A stretch of DNA of 64,000 nt from Paradesertivirga sp965650335 (lineage in GTDB: Bacteria > Bacteroidota > Bacteroidia > Sphingobacteriales > Sphingobacteriaceae), in contig CBFGOI010000007.1 of NCBI GenBank assembly GCA_965650335.1, positions 16,281 to 80,280 of the forward strand. Direction: 5' to 3'. The notes beneath the pieces were generated by a model that was given only the letters and a program-made list of their open reading frames with translations, ran no database searches and had not been told where the DNA came from. Made by a program: the position numbers and the translations under genes. How positions within the stretch are numbered: position 1 is the stretch's first letter; every line of letters starts with the position of its first letter. Positions 46,360 through 54,252 of the stretch are shown here, piece by piece.

Positions 46360-46515
46360 TTTTTGTTGAAAAGGATTTTTGCTGGGTGTCAAATTCGTTT
46401 CGCTTGCTAAGCTCACATCCATCTGCAAGTTTAACACACAGGAAAGATTTCTGTGTGCTGTTGTTTAAATGCGAGAAATGTTGATGGAAATTAGTCGAAA
46501 TGATTGTCTCTGTCT

Positions 46516-47145
46516 TTAACAGCTTTGATCTTCTAGCTCAAAAGGCTCAACAACGCATTTGCTGATAATTACTTTTTCATCAAGACCTTCTTGCATCATT
46601 GCGGCCATCGCGTTTCTTAGACTTAATGTCATATCCAGCAGCAGAGCTGTATTGGTGTCGGCATAAGGTCTTAAAAGCTCCAGACGCTTATCTAATTGAG
46701 ATGTATGAATGGTTTCATAGTTTATCTCTGAGGATTTAAAGATCAAGTCGTCCAGAATATCAACCCGGTCTATGGTATGGCTTACTAATGTATCTGTATA
46801 GCTCGAAAACAAGTCATTATAATTATCCTTCCTGGAAATTCTGGCAAGATATTGCTCTAACATATCTTCAGCGCTTTTAAGTTCTATATTACTAATGCTG
46901 GCAAGCTGTTCGATTTTAATGGTTAATTCCGAAAATAAGTTGCCGAGTATTTGTACAGCTTTGTCTTTTGAATCGCTTAATAGTTCAGGTTTCAAAGTGT
47001 GTTCGTTTGCCGCATTAAAGTCGTTTTCTGCATTTTGTTCGGCGGCAAGCACAAGGCGATACCCTGTCGCCAAAGTTTCGTAACGCAGTTTGTTGAAAAA
47101 AAGCAGGTTGCTTTCAATGTGTTGGAGGTATTCAATACTTTTCAT
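46516..47145 (-). CDS. Hypothetical all-helical protein
   Basis: A 209-residue protein I do not recognise. It looks entirely helical, with heptad-like stretches (NLFSELTIKIEQLASISNIELKSAEDMLEQYLARI), no signal peptide, no membrane helix and no catalytic motif. The C-terminus is acidic with an odd Cys-Val-Val-Glu stretch. It is convergent with the DUF4382 gene and divergent from the DUF305 gene. Codon use and composition look like those of its neighbours, so it is probably a real lineage-specific gene. Confidence 0.65.
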   Translation of the reverse strand: MKSIEYLQHIESNLLFFNKLRYETLATGYRLVLAAEQNAENDFNAANEHTLKPELLSDSKDKAVQILGNLFSELTIKIEQLASISNIELKSAEDMLEQYLARISRKDNYNDLFSSYTDTLVSHTIDRVDILDDLIFKSSEINYETIHTSQLDKRLELLRPYADTNTALLLDMTLSLRNAMAAMMQEGLDEKVIISKCVVEPFELEDQSC

Positions 47146-47333
47146 TTTGGCTTATTTTTGGTTTAATGTTGGTCTTTCCGCCCTTCATATGAGGGAGGGA
47201 GCGAAAGTTTCCAATATATAAAAAAGATAAAACATTCTAAATGATCTGGAGGTGTATTTCTTCGGAAACCTGATTGTATTGAAGATTTTACTTTAAGCTC
47301 AGTTCCAATCTCTAATTTATATCATTTCCGCAA

Positions 47334-47347
47334 CTGATAGTAATCAG
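47334..47347. promoter_or_regulatory. FNR/CRP-type box upstream of DUF305 gene
   Basis: CTGATAGTAATCAG is a perfect palindrome with arms CTGAT and ATCAG around four bases, close to the FNR consensus TTGATNNNNATCAA. It lies 129 bases before the DUF305 start, farther than the other boxes, so a long leader or a second promoter would be needed. Confidence 0.5.
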
Positions 47348-47404
47348 AAAGTATGTTTTTCGATTGACAGATATTTGTCCTTCAAATCTGCGTAATGAAA
47401 AGCG

Positions 47405-47421
47405 CTTGCTATGTTAGCAAG
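47405..47421. promoter_or_regulatory. Inverted repeat CTTGCTA-N3-TAGCAAG
   Basis: A 17-base symmetrical site 55 bases before the DUF305 start. It could be an operator or a small leader hairpin. Confidence 0.35.
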
Positions 47422-47476
47422 TGAATTTTAGCCTTTAAAAAATCAGAAATCACTTACCAATAAACGGGATATACCT

Positions 47477-48172
47477 ATGAAAAACTCAAAGCTAATTTTA
47501 CCATTAATTGCAACAGTCTTTATTGTTATCAGTTGCGAAAACAAAAAGTCAAAAACTGCATCTTCCGATTCAGCAGCTACCGATACAAGTTTTGAAAATT
47601 CGGGGATGATGGGTATGGATACCGCCCTGCATGGCTCGGGAATGGCAGGAATGATGAGATCCCGCCAGGGAATGATGGACGAGATGCATCAGATGAAAAT
47701 GTCTGGCAATACCGACAATGACCTGGCAACGATGCTTATTCATCATCATCAAGGAGCTATAAATATGTCGGAACAGGAGTTGAAATCTGGCACAGACCAG
47801 GAATTAAAAGATCTGGCTAAGAAAATTAAGAACATGAATCAAAAGGAAATTGAGGATCTAAAAAGTATTGCAGAGAAATATAAATCAGCGGCAAAGAATT
47901 ATAGTCCGAACGATAAAAGCCGCGGTTTGGGCATGGCGATGAATAAAAATATGATGTCGATGATGGAAATGCACACTACGGCCTCCAAAAGTGTCGATCA
48001 TCAATTCGCAACTATGATGAAAATGCATCATCAGCATGGCATTCAAATGGGAGAGATGATTTTACAATATAGTAAAGATGAAACGTTTAAAACTATAGCG
48101 CGAAAGATGATTGATGACCAAAAGAACGATGTCGCGAAATTGCAGAAATGGCTGGATAAGCAAAAAGGATAA
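47477..48172 (+). CDS. DUF305 family lipoprotein
   Basis: A 231-residue lipoprotein (IVISCENKK, Cys about 20) with a Met/His-rich DUF305 domain. Two histidine motifs are diagnostic: MLIHHHQGAINMSEQEL (about residue 87) and MMKMHHQHGIQMGEMIL (about residue 185). DUF305 proteins are four-helix, ferritin-like, exported proteins often found in copper-resistance loci. The Met/Met-Gly-Met rich segment before the domain (GMMGMDTALHGSGMAGMM) also suits copper binding. No copper exporter is adjacent. An FNR-type box and an inverted repeat precede it. Confidence 0.88.
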   Translation: MKNSKLILPLIATVFIVISCENKKSKTASSDSAATDTSFENSGMMGMDTALHGSGMAGMMRSRQGMMDEMHQMKMSGNTDNDLATMLIHHHQGAINMSEQELKSGTDQELKDLAKKIKNMNQKEIEDLKSIAEKYKSAAKNYSPNDKSRGLGMAMNKNMMSMMEMHTTASKSVDHQFATMMKMHHQHGIQMGEMILQYSKDETFKTIARKMIDDQKNDVAKLQKWLDKQKG

Positions 48173-48202
48173 ATGCTTGCTGGTCTTTTAATAATATTGC
48201 TT

Positions 48203-48226
48203 AAGCCAGGGAGTTTTCTCTGGCTT
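48203..48226 (+). terminator. Intrinsic terminator after DUF305 gene
   Basis: Arms AAGCCAG and CTGGCTT with a loop that is itself partly paired (GGAG with CTC), followed by a T-rich tract. It lies about 30 bases past the stop. Confidence 0.65.
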
Positions 48227-48259
48227 TTCTTTTTATAGGCTCTCGGGTGTTAGAATAGT

Positions 48260-48646
48260 TCAAATAGAATCGATCACAGTTTGAAGTTTTTTACTTACCT
48301 CAGTGGCAATGGGTTGTAATTTATCATTGCCTATAGCCGACATTGTTTCCATTGGGTTTATTGCCGTTACTTCCACTTTCCCCTCTTCATGTTCCTGAAC
48401 CAATATATTACAGGGCAAAAGTACACCGATCTTATCTTCCTGTGCAATTGCTTTATAAGCTAGCGCTGGGTTGCAGGCGCCAAGGATTTTGTACTCCCGA
48501 AAATTTATGTTTAGCTTCTCTTTGAATTTCTCTTTAAGATCTATTTCCGACAGAACACCAAAACCTTCTTTGCTTAATGCTGCTTTTGTTTTTTCTACGG
48601 CCTCTTTATAAGATAAATTAACCTCTTTGCTGTAATTATAGTTCAT
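48260..48646 (-). CDS. DUF302 family protein
   Basis: A protein of about 128 residues. DUF302 features are visible: NYNYSKEVNLSYKEAVEKTKAALSKEGFGVLSEIDLKEKFKEKL, then YKILGACNPALAYKAIAQEDKIGVLLPCNILVQE, and INPMETM. The family has no assigned function; its cytosolic single-domain members often appear with redox genes. The frame is open to a GTG at 48685, but ATG 48646 coincides with the start of family homology. Confidence 0.9.
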   Translation of the reverse strand: MNYNYSKEVNLSYKEAVEKTKAALSKEGFGVLSEIDLKEKFKEKLNINFREYKILGACNPALAYKAIAQEDKIGVLLPCNILVQEHEEGKVEVTAINPMETMSAIGNDKLQPIATEVSKKLQTVIDSI

Positions 48647-48945
48647 GGCTTGTGAGATATTAATTGAATTGTTTTTGTCCGACACTGTTTTTTACCTGCT
48701 AACAGCTGCAAAAATGCATTCATGATCCAGGCAGCTATCTGAGTTTATTTTACAGAAAAGATGCTCTGAGGTATTTGGGTGCAAATCGCTGCCCGCCTAT
48801 TTCTTTAAAGAGCGTGCCTCCATTTTCTGAACAATGGTAATGGCAGATACCACCCTGCAATCCATTTTGTGAAGCTTTAAGACTACAATCCGTAATTTTA
48901 ATAGTTTCTGCTATCTTGAAATTGTGTCGCGGGTTTTACAGGTGC
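48647..48945. other. Intergenic region with an unstarted frame
   Basis: About 300 bases between the DUF302 and TlpA genes. On the minus strand an open frame of about 58 codons (roughly 48926 to the stop at 48750-48752) reads protein-like, with cysteine/histidine spacing DCSLK ... GICHYHCSENGGTLFKEIGG, but it has no ATG, GTG or TTG start. It may be a decayed zinc-ribbon-like fragment or chance. Confidence 0.35.
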
Positions 48946-49524
48946 TTATTTCAGCAAGTCATCTAGGAAATGTTGCATTTTTTCTGAATTATAATTAGCC
49001 ATCCCTCTATGCTCGAAAACAATTTCACCTTTCTTATTGATTATGACAGTTGTTGGAACACTGCCCTCAAATAGCGATTTTGGAATATTGCTGCCTTGAG
49101 TGTAAACCGGCAGGTCGTAGCTGTTTTTTTTCATAAAAGCATTTGCAACGCTACGATTGTTATCCACGTCCACCATTAGAAAAACCAAGTGCTTATTGTT
49201 GTTATACCTGGCTTTAAGCGAATTTATAGAGGGCATTTCTGCAATACACGGAGGACACCAAGTTGCCCAAAAGTTTACAAAAACCACTTTGCCTTTCAGT
49301 TTTGATAAGTCTACGTATTCACCATCTGGTGAAATGAATATACTTGCCGGTGCCATCGGATAATCAGAAGTTTTTTCCGGTGATGATTTTGGCACATTGG
49401 GCTGATACAATCCTGTTTTAATAAGACTTTTTAGTACAAAAGCCTTGGCCCCGGGATTTAGAGTAATGATTGCTAAAAGCAGAAGCGAAATGATAAACCA
49501 GAAATTTGATTTTAAATATTTCAA
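48946..49524 (-). CDS. TlpA-like thioredoxin-fold protein
   Basis: A 192-residue membrane-anchored thioredoxin-fold protein. A single N-terminal helix (FWFIISLLLLAIITLNPG) anchors it with the domain outside the cytoplasm. The redox site is in VVFVNFWATWCPPCIAEMPSI (CPPC, about residues 90-93). SVPTTVIINKKGEIVFEHRG supplies the cis-proline strand. Such proteins reduce periplasmic disulfides, often for cytochrome c maturation or redox protection. The rhodanese gene lies 13 bases upstream on the same strand, so the two form an operon. Confidence 0.92.
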   Translation of the reverse strand: MKYLKSNFWFIISLLLLAIITLNPGAKAFVLKSLIKTGLYQPNVPKSSPEKTSDYPMAPASIFISPDGEYVDLSKLKGKVVFVNFWATWCPPCIAEMPSINSLKARYNNNKHLVFLMVDVDNNRSVANAFMKKNSYDLPVYTQGSNIPKSLFEGSVPTTVIINKKGEIVFEHRGMANYNSEKMQHFLDDLLK

Positions 49525-49537
49525 TATCGAATGTTGA

Positions 49538-49999
49538 TTAAGGGGCCAGCGGATATCCTTTACTTATCCAGTCTGTTTTAATATTAGTGGCCAGGTTTAA
49601 AAGGCGGCCGTTTGTAAAGCCTGCTGATTTTAAAGCCTGAAATGCGGGGCGTATATTTGGACAGCGTTTAAAGGGGCAACATCCGCAATATACCACCACT
49701 TGCGCGTTTTTTGGGATTTTCGTGAGGGCCTTTTTAAATAAATCAAGATTTTTTTTCTCGCTTGCCGCACCCATTTTTCTGGCACCTTTTATGTTTTCTA
49801 CAACACCAATATTAAAAATATATGGTTTTGCGGCATTTGGGTTTGAAAGAATTACCGCCAAAGCAGCAGGTTCAATTAATTGATTTTTTGTCCATGGATC
49901 CTTCAGATCTCCACCTTGCATTTGCTTAGGAAAAGGTTGAGCAATTGCTGTTACAAAAGTTGACGCTAAGGCAAGGGCGTATAAAATTGATTCAAACAT
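49538..49999 (-). CDS. Exported rhodanese-like protein with Cys-rich loop
   Basis: A 153-residue rhodanese-fold protein with an N-terminal signal-like stretch (LYALALASTFVTAIAQP). The active-site strand reads NAQVVVYCGCCPFKRCPNIRPAFQALKSAGF, with the catalytic Cys in a loop containing four cysteines (CGCCPFKRC), more than an ordinary rhodanese needs. The final WISKGYPLAP is typical. Possible roles are sulfur transfer or metal binding in the periplasm. It is the first gene of a pair with TlpA. Confidence 0.85.
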   Translation of the reverse strand: MFESILYALALASTFVTAIAQPFPKQMQGGDLKDPWTKNQLIEPAALAVILSNPNAAKPYIFNIGVVENIKGARKMGAASEKKNLDLFKKALTKIPKNAQVVVYCGCCPFKRCPNIRPAFQALKSAGFTNGRLLNLATNIKTDWISKGYPLAP

Positions 50000-50158
50000 A
50001 CTTATTTTGATAGCTGACTTAACCCAAAGGTCGACAAAAGTGTTTTTACCTTTTGTGATATTTGTTACAAATAACCCGGCAAAAGAGACTTAATGAATCG
50101 TTCGACAAATTTTTTCAGGCTTACATTTTTACCCGGTAAATTTTTTTGAACTTCTAAC

Positions 50159-50172
50159 CTGATCAGTATCAT
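50159..50172. promoter_or_regulatory. FNR/CRP-type box upstream of flavodoxin gene
   Basis: CTGATCAGTATCAT has arms CTGAT and ATCAT around four bases. It lies 58 bases before the flavodoxin ATG, and a TTTG compatible with a Bacteroidota minus-7 element occurs about 33 bases downstream of it. Confidence 0.55.
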
Positions 50173-50230
50173 TTGAATAGATGACTGATTTTAATTGCTC
50201 CTGCTTTGGTGTATGGTATTTTTGAAATTC

Positions 50231-50770
50231 ATGGCAAAGAAGAAGATTTTAATAGTTTATTATTCATTTTCTGGTAATAATGAGGTGCTTGCGAAGAAGT
50301 TGCAGGCGAGATTAAACTGTGATATCTATAAAATCACCGAAACCAGGACGAGGAATACTTTCGATATTTTTTTAGATATAATTTTCCGGAGAAGTCCGAA
50401 AGTTCAGAAGCCCTATATCTCCCTAAATCAATACGATTATATTCTGTTGGTTGCACCCATTTGGGCTGGTAGAATAGCCAATCCCGTTAAAACCTTTCTA
50501 AAAATGGAAAGATCTAATATTCACTCATATTCCTTTATCACTCTTTGTGGTGGTGGAAATAATATAAAAGTAGAGAATGAGCTTAGCAATATTTTAGATA
50601 GTGGTCCTCAAGCTATTTTAGAATTAACAGTTAATGATTTACTTCCTTTGGAAAAAAGGAATAAAGTGAAGTACACATCAAACTTTCAGGTTAAAACATC
50701 TGATTTAATACTGTTTGAGCATTCGATAGAAGCATTCCTTAAAAAAGCCCTGATACCGCCGGCTGTTTAA
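50231..50770 (+). CDS. Flavodoxin-fold protein
   Basis: A protein of about 179 residues beginning MAKKKILIVYYSFSGNNEVLAKKLQARLNCDIYKI. The YYSFSGNN loop is the FMN-phosphate binding loop of flavodoxins (T/S-x-T-x-N/G-T type). YDYILLVAPIWAGRIANPVKTFLKM and FITLCGGGNN are the FMN isoalloxazine loops. It is a cytoplasmic electron carrier or reductase of unknown partner. The 12-codon longer start is rejected because the upstream residues are outside the fold. The FNR-type box 58 bases upstream suggests oxygen or redox control. Confidence 0.88.
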   Translation: MAKKKILIVYYSFSGNNEVLAKKLQARLNCDIYKITETRTRNTFDIFLDIIFRRSPKVQKPYISLNQYDYILLVAPIWAGRIANPVKTFLKMERSNIHSYSFITLCGGGNNIKVENELSNILDSGPQAILELTVNDLLPLEKRNKVKYTSNFQVKTSDLILFEHSIEAFLKKALIPPAV

Positions 50771-50832
50771 GCCAGGAGGGAAATCAATCAGAGGTTTTTG
50801 TCTGGATTTCTGTATCGATATCATTCCTTAGC

Positions 50833-50846
50833 CTGATAATGGTCAT
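50833..50846. promoter_or_regulatory. FNR/CRP-type box upstream of universal stress protein gene
   Basis: CTGATAATGGTCAT has arms CTGAT and GTCAT and lies 49 bases before the start at 50896. One arm deviates from perfect symmetry by a G in place of A. Confidence 0.5.
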
Positions 50847-50895
50847 ATAGGTATATTGTTGATCCTCAGAGCTTTATTACTAAGAGAAAGTTTTC

Positions 50896-51780
50896 ATGAA
50901 AACGATAATGGTTTTAACTGACTTTTCTGAAAGAGCAGAATGCGCAGCTGAATATGCCTGGCAACTGGCACTATTTCAGGGTGCAGATCTTTTATTTTAT
51001 AATGCCTATCATGTGCCGCAGGGAATAGCTGTAGAAACCGCAGTTCTTCCAGGTATTTATGGAGATTATTCTATTGCTGAGGAGGAAAGTCAGGAAAAAT
51101 TACATTCATTGATCATGCGGCTACAAGATAAGTTCCAGCCATCGGGACAAGAGAGGGACCCTTTTGTCCTCTGCAAAAGTGGTAAGGGAAATCTTTCAGA
51201 GAATGTGAAACCACTTTTGACTCAGTATGATATTTGGTTAATAATCATGGGTGATAAAAGCGACGAAAGCTTTTTTAGCCATTTGATAATTGGAAGTGAT
51301 TCTAACCGGATGATTAAGAAGGCTAATCGGCCTTTACTGATGATTCCCGAAAAGGCGAAATTCCGAAAATTACGCCGAATTGCCTTTGCGTCAGACTCGT
51401 TAAAGAATTCAGACTTGGAAGCTCTGGACTACCTGATAGAAATTGCTTCTCCGTTCAATGCAGAAATTGTTATAACGAATGTGTCTCCAAAAGATTCCAG
51501 GGCTCATGTATTGAATCAACATTTACTGAGTTTTAGCAAAATACGTTCTGTAATAAATTATCGAAAAATCAATTATATAGATTTGACGGAATCTAATGTG
51601 AGTGAAACACTTGTTGAATTTGCGCAGTTGGCCGATCTAGATATGATCGCCCTTTTTCAGAAAAGAAGTGTGTTCTACGAGCAGGTGTTCCAGGAAAGTA
51701 ACACAAAAAAAATGATGAATTACCATGTTTTGCCTTTACTTATTTTTCCTGACGGCTTTAAGGATGTGCTGGAAAGCTGA
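50896..51780 (+). CDS. Universal stress protein, two-domain (USP-1)
   Basis: A 294-residue tandem UspA protein. Domain one starts MKTIMVLTDFSERAECAAEYAWQLALFQGADLLFYNAY (the D in LTDFS is the nucleotide-site Asp) and has IIMGDKSDESFFSHLIIGSDSNRMIKKANRPLLMIP, a partly degenerate G-2x-G-9x-G(S) ATP motif. Domain two starts RRIAFASDSLKNSDLEALDYLI and ends FYEQVFQESNTKKMMNYHVLPLLIFP. It is closely similar to USP-3 (54253) and USP-5 (61463), indicating local duplication. An FNR-type box precedes it. USPs bind ATP and help survive starvation or hypoxia. Confidence 0.9.
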   Translation: MKTIMVLTDFSERAECAAEYAWQLALFQGADLLFYNAYHVPQGIAVETAVLPGIYGDYSIAEEESQEKLHSLIMRLQDKFQPSGQERDPFVLCKSGKGNLSENVKPLLTQYDIWLIIMGDKSDESFFSHLIIGSDSNRMIKKANRPLLMIPEKAKFRKLRRIAFASDSLKNSDLEALDYLIEIASPFNAEIVITNVSPKDSRAHVLNQHLLSFSKIRSVINYRKINYIDLTESNVSETLVEFAQLADLDMIALFQKRSVFYEQVFQESNTKKMMNYHVLPLLIFPDGFKDVLES

Positions 51781-51814
51781 ACAGAATGTTTTGAAACCTG
51801 TTGTAAAACTCTCG

Positions 51815-52930
51815 CTATCGCATTAAGAGCTTATTCATAATATCAAACCAGACTATAACAGGCGCTGATTTCGGCGCTATTGCATATTTTCTTTGTGCTG
51901 TTACCTGTTTGTTCCTTTCATTATTTATTAAAAGCAAAAAGGACGAAATACTAGTGAGAACAGGTTTAGGGCGATATTCCGGAACAGATTGTGTTCTGAA
52001 TTTCTGGCTTTTACTCTTGTTCCCCTTACCGTTTTTCTGTCCTGATTTTTTGATTTTAATTAATTCTACCTCTACAACCAGAGTGGTATAGGGTTCTATC
52101 AGATCAGCATAACCCATTGCGCCAAAGGCAAGATAGGAGGGAATTATAAGTGTTGCTATCGATCCTTCATTCATTAATAATATCCCTTCATCCCATGCTG
52201 TCATGATACCAGATGCCGCAACAACAAAACTAACTGGGCTGTAATCGCGACCGGGCTGGTCCAGCCCGGCTTCTAGCGCTCTAGCTTTATTACTCGAATC
52301 GAACACTTTTCCGCCAACAGTACTGGCTGTGTAATTAATAACCACCGTGTCGCCAGGGTCGGGTCGGAATGTTTTTGTTTGTTTTTTAACAACATAGAGC
52401 AAACCTGAAGCTGTGAACAGAGGATTTAGGTGATGATCTGAGATGTATTTTGCCAGCAATGACCTTTCGGCTTCAAGCGCTTTCTCTTCTTCAGCTACAG
52501 CTTCCTCAACAGTTTGTACATCTTCAATTTTTATGATGAATAGTAAAGCACTTCCTTTTGGTAAGTAATGTGGCCGGTCGAATTCACGATTCTTAAAGAT
52601 TGAATCAGTAGGAATACGGATTAGCGCACTATCTTGATCGCTGAGAAGAATAAATACATCCATGAAATCTGCAATGTTTTGCGAGGAAATAATCTGAGCC
52701 CTGAGTGGCTTGCCTCTGTCGTAAGTGCTGAACAGAACCGAGTCTTTTTCGGTTTTTTCGACCAGACTGAATGTGATTATGTCGTTCAGCTGGATTTTTT
52801 TACCCGATTGTACAGTGTAAATCTGGTACTTGATTCCATTTCCGGTTGTTTTATAATTCCCCTGACTGTGTACCTCGTTCGATAATACGGAGAAGGCGAT
52901 GCATAAAAGAACTTGACCTATAAATTTCAT
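51815..52930 (-). CDS. FKBP-type peptidyl-prolyl isomerase, exported
   Basis: A 371-residue exported protein with a signal peptide (AFSVLSNEVHSQ). Two FKBP-like domains can be seen. The first (about 28-140) is degenerate. The second (about 195-300) is canonical: GDTVVINYTASTVGGKVFDSSNKARA, then PVSFVVAASGIMTAWDEGILLMNEGSIATLIIPSYLAFG and TLVVEVELIKIK. The last ~70 residues are basic and low complexity and contain a stray hydrophobic patch, not usual for FKBPs. It assists folding of exported proteins. An FNR-type box lies 106 bases upstream. Confidence 0.88.
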   Translation of the reverse strand: MKFIGQVLLCIAFSVLSNEVHSQGNYKTTGNGIKYQIYTVQSGKKIQLNDIITFSLVEKTEKDSVLFSTYDRGKPLRAQIISSQNIADFMDVFILLSDQDSALIRIPTDSIFKNREFDRPHYLPKGSALLFIIKIEDVQTVEEAVAEEEKALEAERSLLAKYISDHHLNPLFTASGLLYVVKKQTKTFRPDPGDTVVINYTASTVGGKVFDSSNKARALEAGLDQPGRDYSPVSFVVAASGIMTAWDEGILLMNEGSIATLIIPSYLAFGAMGYADLIEPYTTLVVEVELIKIKKSGQKNGKGNKSKSQKFRTQSVPEYRPKPVLTSISSFLLLINNERNKQVTAQRKYAIAPKSAPVIVWFDIMNKLLMR

Positions 52931-53035
52931 GACTGTAGGGACTTAAATGTTTACTAACCATAGGTTCACCCAGTATTACCGCTCTAATTAAGAGTTTTTT
53001 TATGGATGCAGCCACCAGAGCTGTCATGCAGAGTA

Positions 53036-53049
53036 TTGACAGATATCAG
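53036..53049. promoter_or_regulatory. FNR/CRP-type box upstream of FKBP gene
   Basis: TTGACAGATATCAG has arms TTGAC and ATCAG. It lies 106 bases before the FKBP start (minus strand) and after the 3' end of the USP-2 gene, so the FKBP gene is the only sensible target. Confidence 0.45.
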
Positions 53050-53169
53050 TTATTTTCCTGATTTATTTTTTTATATAAGTAATTGATTGTTTGTGTTTTG
53101 TGTTGTTTTTATCGTTTCCAATTTTCAACTGTCAAGCCGTCTTTCAATAAACTTGTCTCCCCATAATAC

Positions 53170-54051
53170 TCAGGTCTTTAAACTGAGAGAGTTTTTATTT
53201 GCAGGGGAACCTTGACGGTATTTCGGGAGTGATAACAGGGGGAATCTCAGTTTTACTACCAATCCACAGGTTTTACTTTCTCTGAAAAGATTTTCCAGTT
53301 TCATTTTGGGCTTGGTAAACATACATAGTACACTGCTGCCTTTTCGTTTCATATACGCTCGCATTTCATCAATTAAAGTGAGCTCAATATTTCTTGTGAT
53401 CTCCACAAGGTTTAGCTTGGTAGCCTTCAGCAGTTCTAGCATACCTGCACTTGCGTTGGACGTTCCATAATTGAAATTTACTAATTCAACGCCTGTATTT
53501 AGGTTTTGCGCAAGGGGTAATAATTGATTTAGTTCGTTCTCCAGATCTTTGAAATCACAGGCATAAATTATCTGTTTAATTGGCCGGTAAGGATAGTTAA
53601 GTGGAATGGTAAGGACAGGAATTTCAGCTCTGGAAATAACCACCGAAGTGGTGCTGCCTAAAAAAAACTTTTTTAAGCCCGACGATCCATGCGTAGACAT
53701 GATTATAAAATCAATTTTCTCATTTTCAACAACCTGCAAAATGTCGTCGATCACGTTTCCTCCGAGCTTTATTTCATAGTCTGAACGCAGTGAAGAAGGT
53801 ATGATGCCAAGCTTTAAGCAACCTTTTTCGATGAGCATTGTTAGCCGCTGCGCCCTGGATTGGATCGCTGCCATTACGGCATCATCGTACGTTGTTTTAA
53901 CAGCACTGGATGGGATCAACTCGCAAATAGAATGAAAAAACAAAAGCTTACATTTAAAATGGTGTTGGAATCCGATGGCATAATTTATCAACGCACTTGG
54001 ACTTCCTGAGAAATCAATAGGAACCAGTACTTTTTTCATTTTCTCCGTCAT
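53170..54051 (-). CDS. Universal stress protein, two-domain (USP-2)
   Basis: A 293-residue tandem UspA protein with an intact ATP-binding motif in domain one: STHGSSGLKKFFLGSTTSVV follows the G-2x-G-9x-G-S/T pattern. It starts MKKVLVPIDFSGSPSALINYAI. Domain two is divergent (IKQIIYACDFKDLENELNQLL). It differs more from the other USPs here than they do from one another. An alternative start at 54039 (second Met) has GGAG just before it. The FNR-type box at 54096 is 45-57 bases upstream, depending on the start. Confidence 0.9.
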   Translation of the reverse strand: MTEKMKKVLVPIDFSGSPSALINYAIGFQHHFKCKLLFFHSICELIPSSAVKTTYDDAVMAAIQSRAQRLTMLIEKGCLKLGIIPSSLRSDYEIKLGGNVIDDILQVVENEKIDFIIMSTHGSSGLKKFFLGSTTSVVISRAEIPVLTIPLNYPYRPIKQIIYACDFKDLENELNQLLPLAQNLNTGVELVNFNYGTSNASAGMLELLKATKLNLVEITRNIELTLIDEMRAYMKRKGSSVLCMFTKPKMKLENLFRESKTCGLVVKLRFPLLSLPKYRQGSPANKNSLSLKT

Positions 54052-54095
54052 GCCTTTCTAAAATACTAAGTTCCGATATGCATTGTAATTAGCTG

Positions 54096-54109
54096 ATGAT
54101 ACACGTCAA
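54096..54109. promoter_or_regulatory. FNR/CRP-type box for USP-2 (minus strand)
   Basis: Read on the minus strand, TTGACGTGTATCAT has arms TTGAC and ATCAT. It lies 45-57 bases upstream of USP-2 in a divergent gap that has a second box facing USP-3. Confidence 0.55.
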
Positions 54110-54188
54110 TGCCAGTGCTGATTGTAGTATGGGAAGTTATAAGCCTCGGAATATCAGATGAAGGGGTTAATAAATATCAGCTCGACGA

Positions 54189-54202
54189 CTGATTTCTATC
54201 AG
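54189..54202. promoter_or_regulatory. FNR/CRP-type box for USP-3 operon
   Basis: CTGATTTCTATCAG is perfectly palindromic in its arms (CTGAT, ATCAG) and lies 50 bases before the USP-3 start at 54253. Confidence 0.6.
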
Positions 54203-54252
54203 CAAAGTATCGTGCATCTTGATTGATCTTTAGATACTATTTATAAGGGGCA

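Larger units (their letters stand above)
47146..47476. other. Intergenic region with regulatory palindromes
   Basis: A 331-base divergent gap with no reading frame. It holds an FNR-type box (47334-47347) and a CTTGCTA inverted repeat (47405-47421), both listed separately. Confidence 0.6.
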
